Below, piece after piece: positions 63,375-64,000 of a DNA stretch of 64,000 nt (positions are counted from its first letter, which is position 1; the number at the start of each line of letters is the position of its first letter). The notes beneath the pieces are model-generated. The model saw only the letters and a program-made list of their open reading frames with translations, had not been told where the DNA came from and did not search any database. Origin of the DNA: Corynebacterium uberis (GTDB lineage Bacteria; Actinomycetota; Actinomycetes; Mycobacteriales; Mycobacteriaceae); the NCBI RefSeq assembly GCF_020616335.1, contig NZ_CP085051.1, positions 1,488,001-1,552,000 on the forward strand, read 5' to 3'. A program made the position numbers and the translations under genes.

Positions 63375-64000
63375 CTAGTCCTTGAGCAGCTGGCCGTTTT
63401 CGTCATAGCGGTAGAAGCCCTCGCCGGACTCTGCGCCCGTGCGGCCCTTGGCCAGGTACTCCTCCTCGATGAGGGTGGCAAAGGAGCGCAGCTCCTCATC
63501 ATTGGTCTCCTCAGCATTCTTGTGCGCAATGGCCGCCACGGTACGCAGCCCAATGGAGTCCAGAATGCGGAAGGGGCCGGCGGGCGCGCCGGTGGAGTTC
63601 TCCCAGTCTGCATCGATGTCTTCCGGGGACGCCACGCCGCGGACCACAAGGCGCTGCCCGGCCTCAAGGAACGGCACGAGCAGGGAGTTGAGCACGTAGC
63701 CCGGCTGCTCCTTATTGAGCGCCACGGGGATCATGCCCATCTCTGAGGCATAGTCCAGCACCGTCTGGAAGGCCTCGTCGGACGTCTTGGGCGTGCGCAT
63801 GACCTCCGCCGTGCGGTAGCGCCAAATGTGATTGGCAAAGTGAAGGGCCAGGAACTTGTCCACCCGACCGGAGTCTTCCGCGAAGTCACTGGGCAGCAGC
63901 GTGGAGGTGTTGGTGGCAAAGATCGTATGCTCCGGGGCTGCCTTGCCTACCTTGGCCCAAATCTCCTTCTTAAGGTCCAGCCGCTCTGGCACGGCCTCGA
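63375..64000 (-). CDS. 3-hydroxyacyl-CoA dehydrogenase (5' end outside window)
   Basis: The last about 208 residues of an NAD-dependent 3-hydroxyacyl/3-hydroxybutyryl-CoA dehydrogenase. The end of the NAD domain reads TIFATNTSTLLPSDFAEDSGRVDKFLALHFANHIWRY, which includes the NTS and H-F motifs. The C-terminal domain has PGYVLNSLLVPFLEAGQRLV and GPFRILDSIGL and ends in GEGFYRYDENGQLLKD. The frame is open to the window end (64000). It is convergent with the cupin gene, whose stop is 8 bases away. Confidence 0.92.
   Translation of the reverse strand, partial: EAVPERLDLKKEIWAKVGKAAPEHTIFATNTSTLLPSDFAEDSGRVDKFLALHFANHIWRYRTAEVMRTPKTSDEAFQTVLDYASEMGMIPVALNKEQPGYVLNSLLVPFLEAGQRLVVRGVASPEDIDADWENSTGAPAGPFRILDSIGLRTVAAIAHKNAEETNDEELRSFATLIEEEYLAKGRTGAESGEGFYRYDENGQLLKD

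Noticed and set aside
63361..63384. Short direct repeat CCTAGTCCTT between the cupin and dehydrogenase stops
   Set aside because: Ten bases repeated once in the stop-codon spacer; likely trivial slippage.

Overview
The window is core chromosome of a high-GC actinobacterium, most likely a Corynebacterium. The evidence is gene content and order, not a marker comparison: nusA/infB, proS, mqo next to a mycothione reductase, the ispG-rip-dxr block with a divergent DUF2631 gene, the rpsB-tsf-pyrH-frr-cdsA-rlmN block, xerC-dprA-comM-yraN, lepB-rnhB, rplS, and trmD-rimM. GTG and TTG starts are common, and many genes overlap by 4 bases (ATGA or GTGA). I cannot fix the species. I saw no rRNA or tRNA gene, CRISPR array or complete insertion sequence.

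Layout. 1-3142 (minus): infB (3' end cut by the window) and ylxR. 3143-5604: an islet that separates ylxR-infB from nusA. It holds a poly-C tract, small ORFs, a secreted-protein gene on the plus strand and a decayed tandem copy of it. 5605-11193: nusA, rimP, a lipoprotein, a DoxX-like protein, proS and yaaA. 11190-15520: an ABC transporter (two permeases, one ATPase) with a two-component system; the regulator and kinase genes are bracketed by a perfect 17-bp inverted repeat. 15580-20978: a cobA-type methyltransferase, mqo, a hydrolase and mtr. 20975-26125: a probable poly-gamma-glutamate operon (ggt-like lipoprotein, pgsB, an internally duplicated pgsC, then map). 26451-32977: a penicillin-binding lipoprotein, ispG, rip, dxr and the DUF2631 gene. 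33063-35460: an ABC permease with a frameshifted ATPase. 35532-41622: rlmN, a LapA-like gene, cdsA, frr, pyrH, tsf, rpsB. 42042-47099: a degenerate M23 peptidase, xerC, dprA, comM, yraN and a DUF2469 gene. 47096-50839: rnhB, lepB, an ABC exporter and rplS. 51045-56606: a TPP-riboswitch thiamin operon (thiC-thiE-thiO-thiS-thiG-thiF). 56593-64000: tex, an HNH endonuclease, a DUF2200 gene, trmD with a C-terminal extension, rimM, deoD, a cupin, and a partial 3-hydroxyacyl-CoA dehydrogenase.

Most of this is translation, RNA maturation, envelope and cofactor housekeeping. The accessory signals most worth following are the inverted repeat around the two-component system, the poly-gamma-glutamate operon with a double PgsC, the islet inside the nusA-infB cluster, the trmD fusion, and several small repeats or structured leaders.
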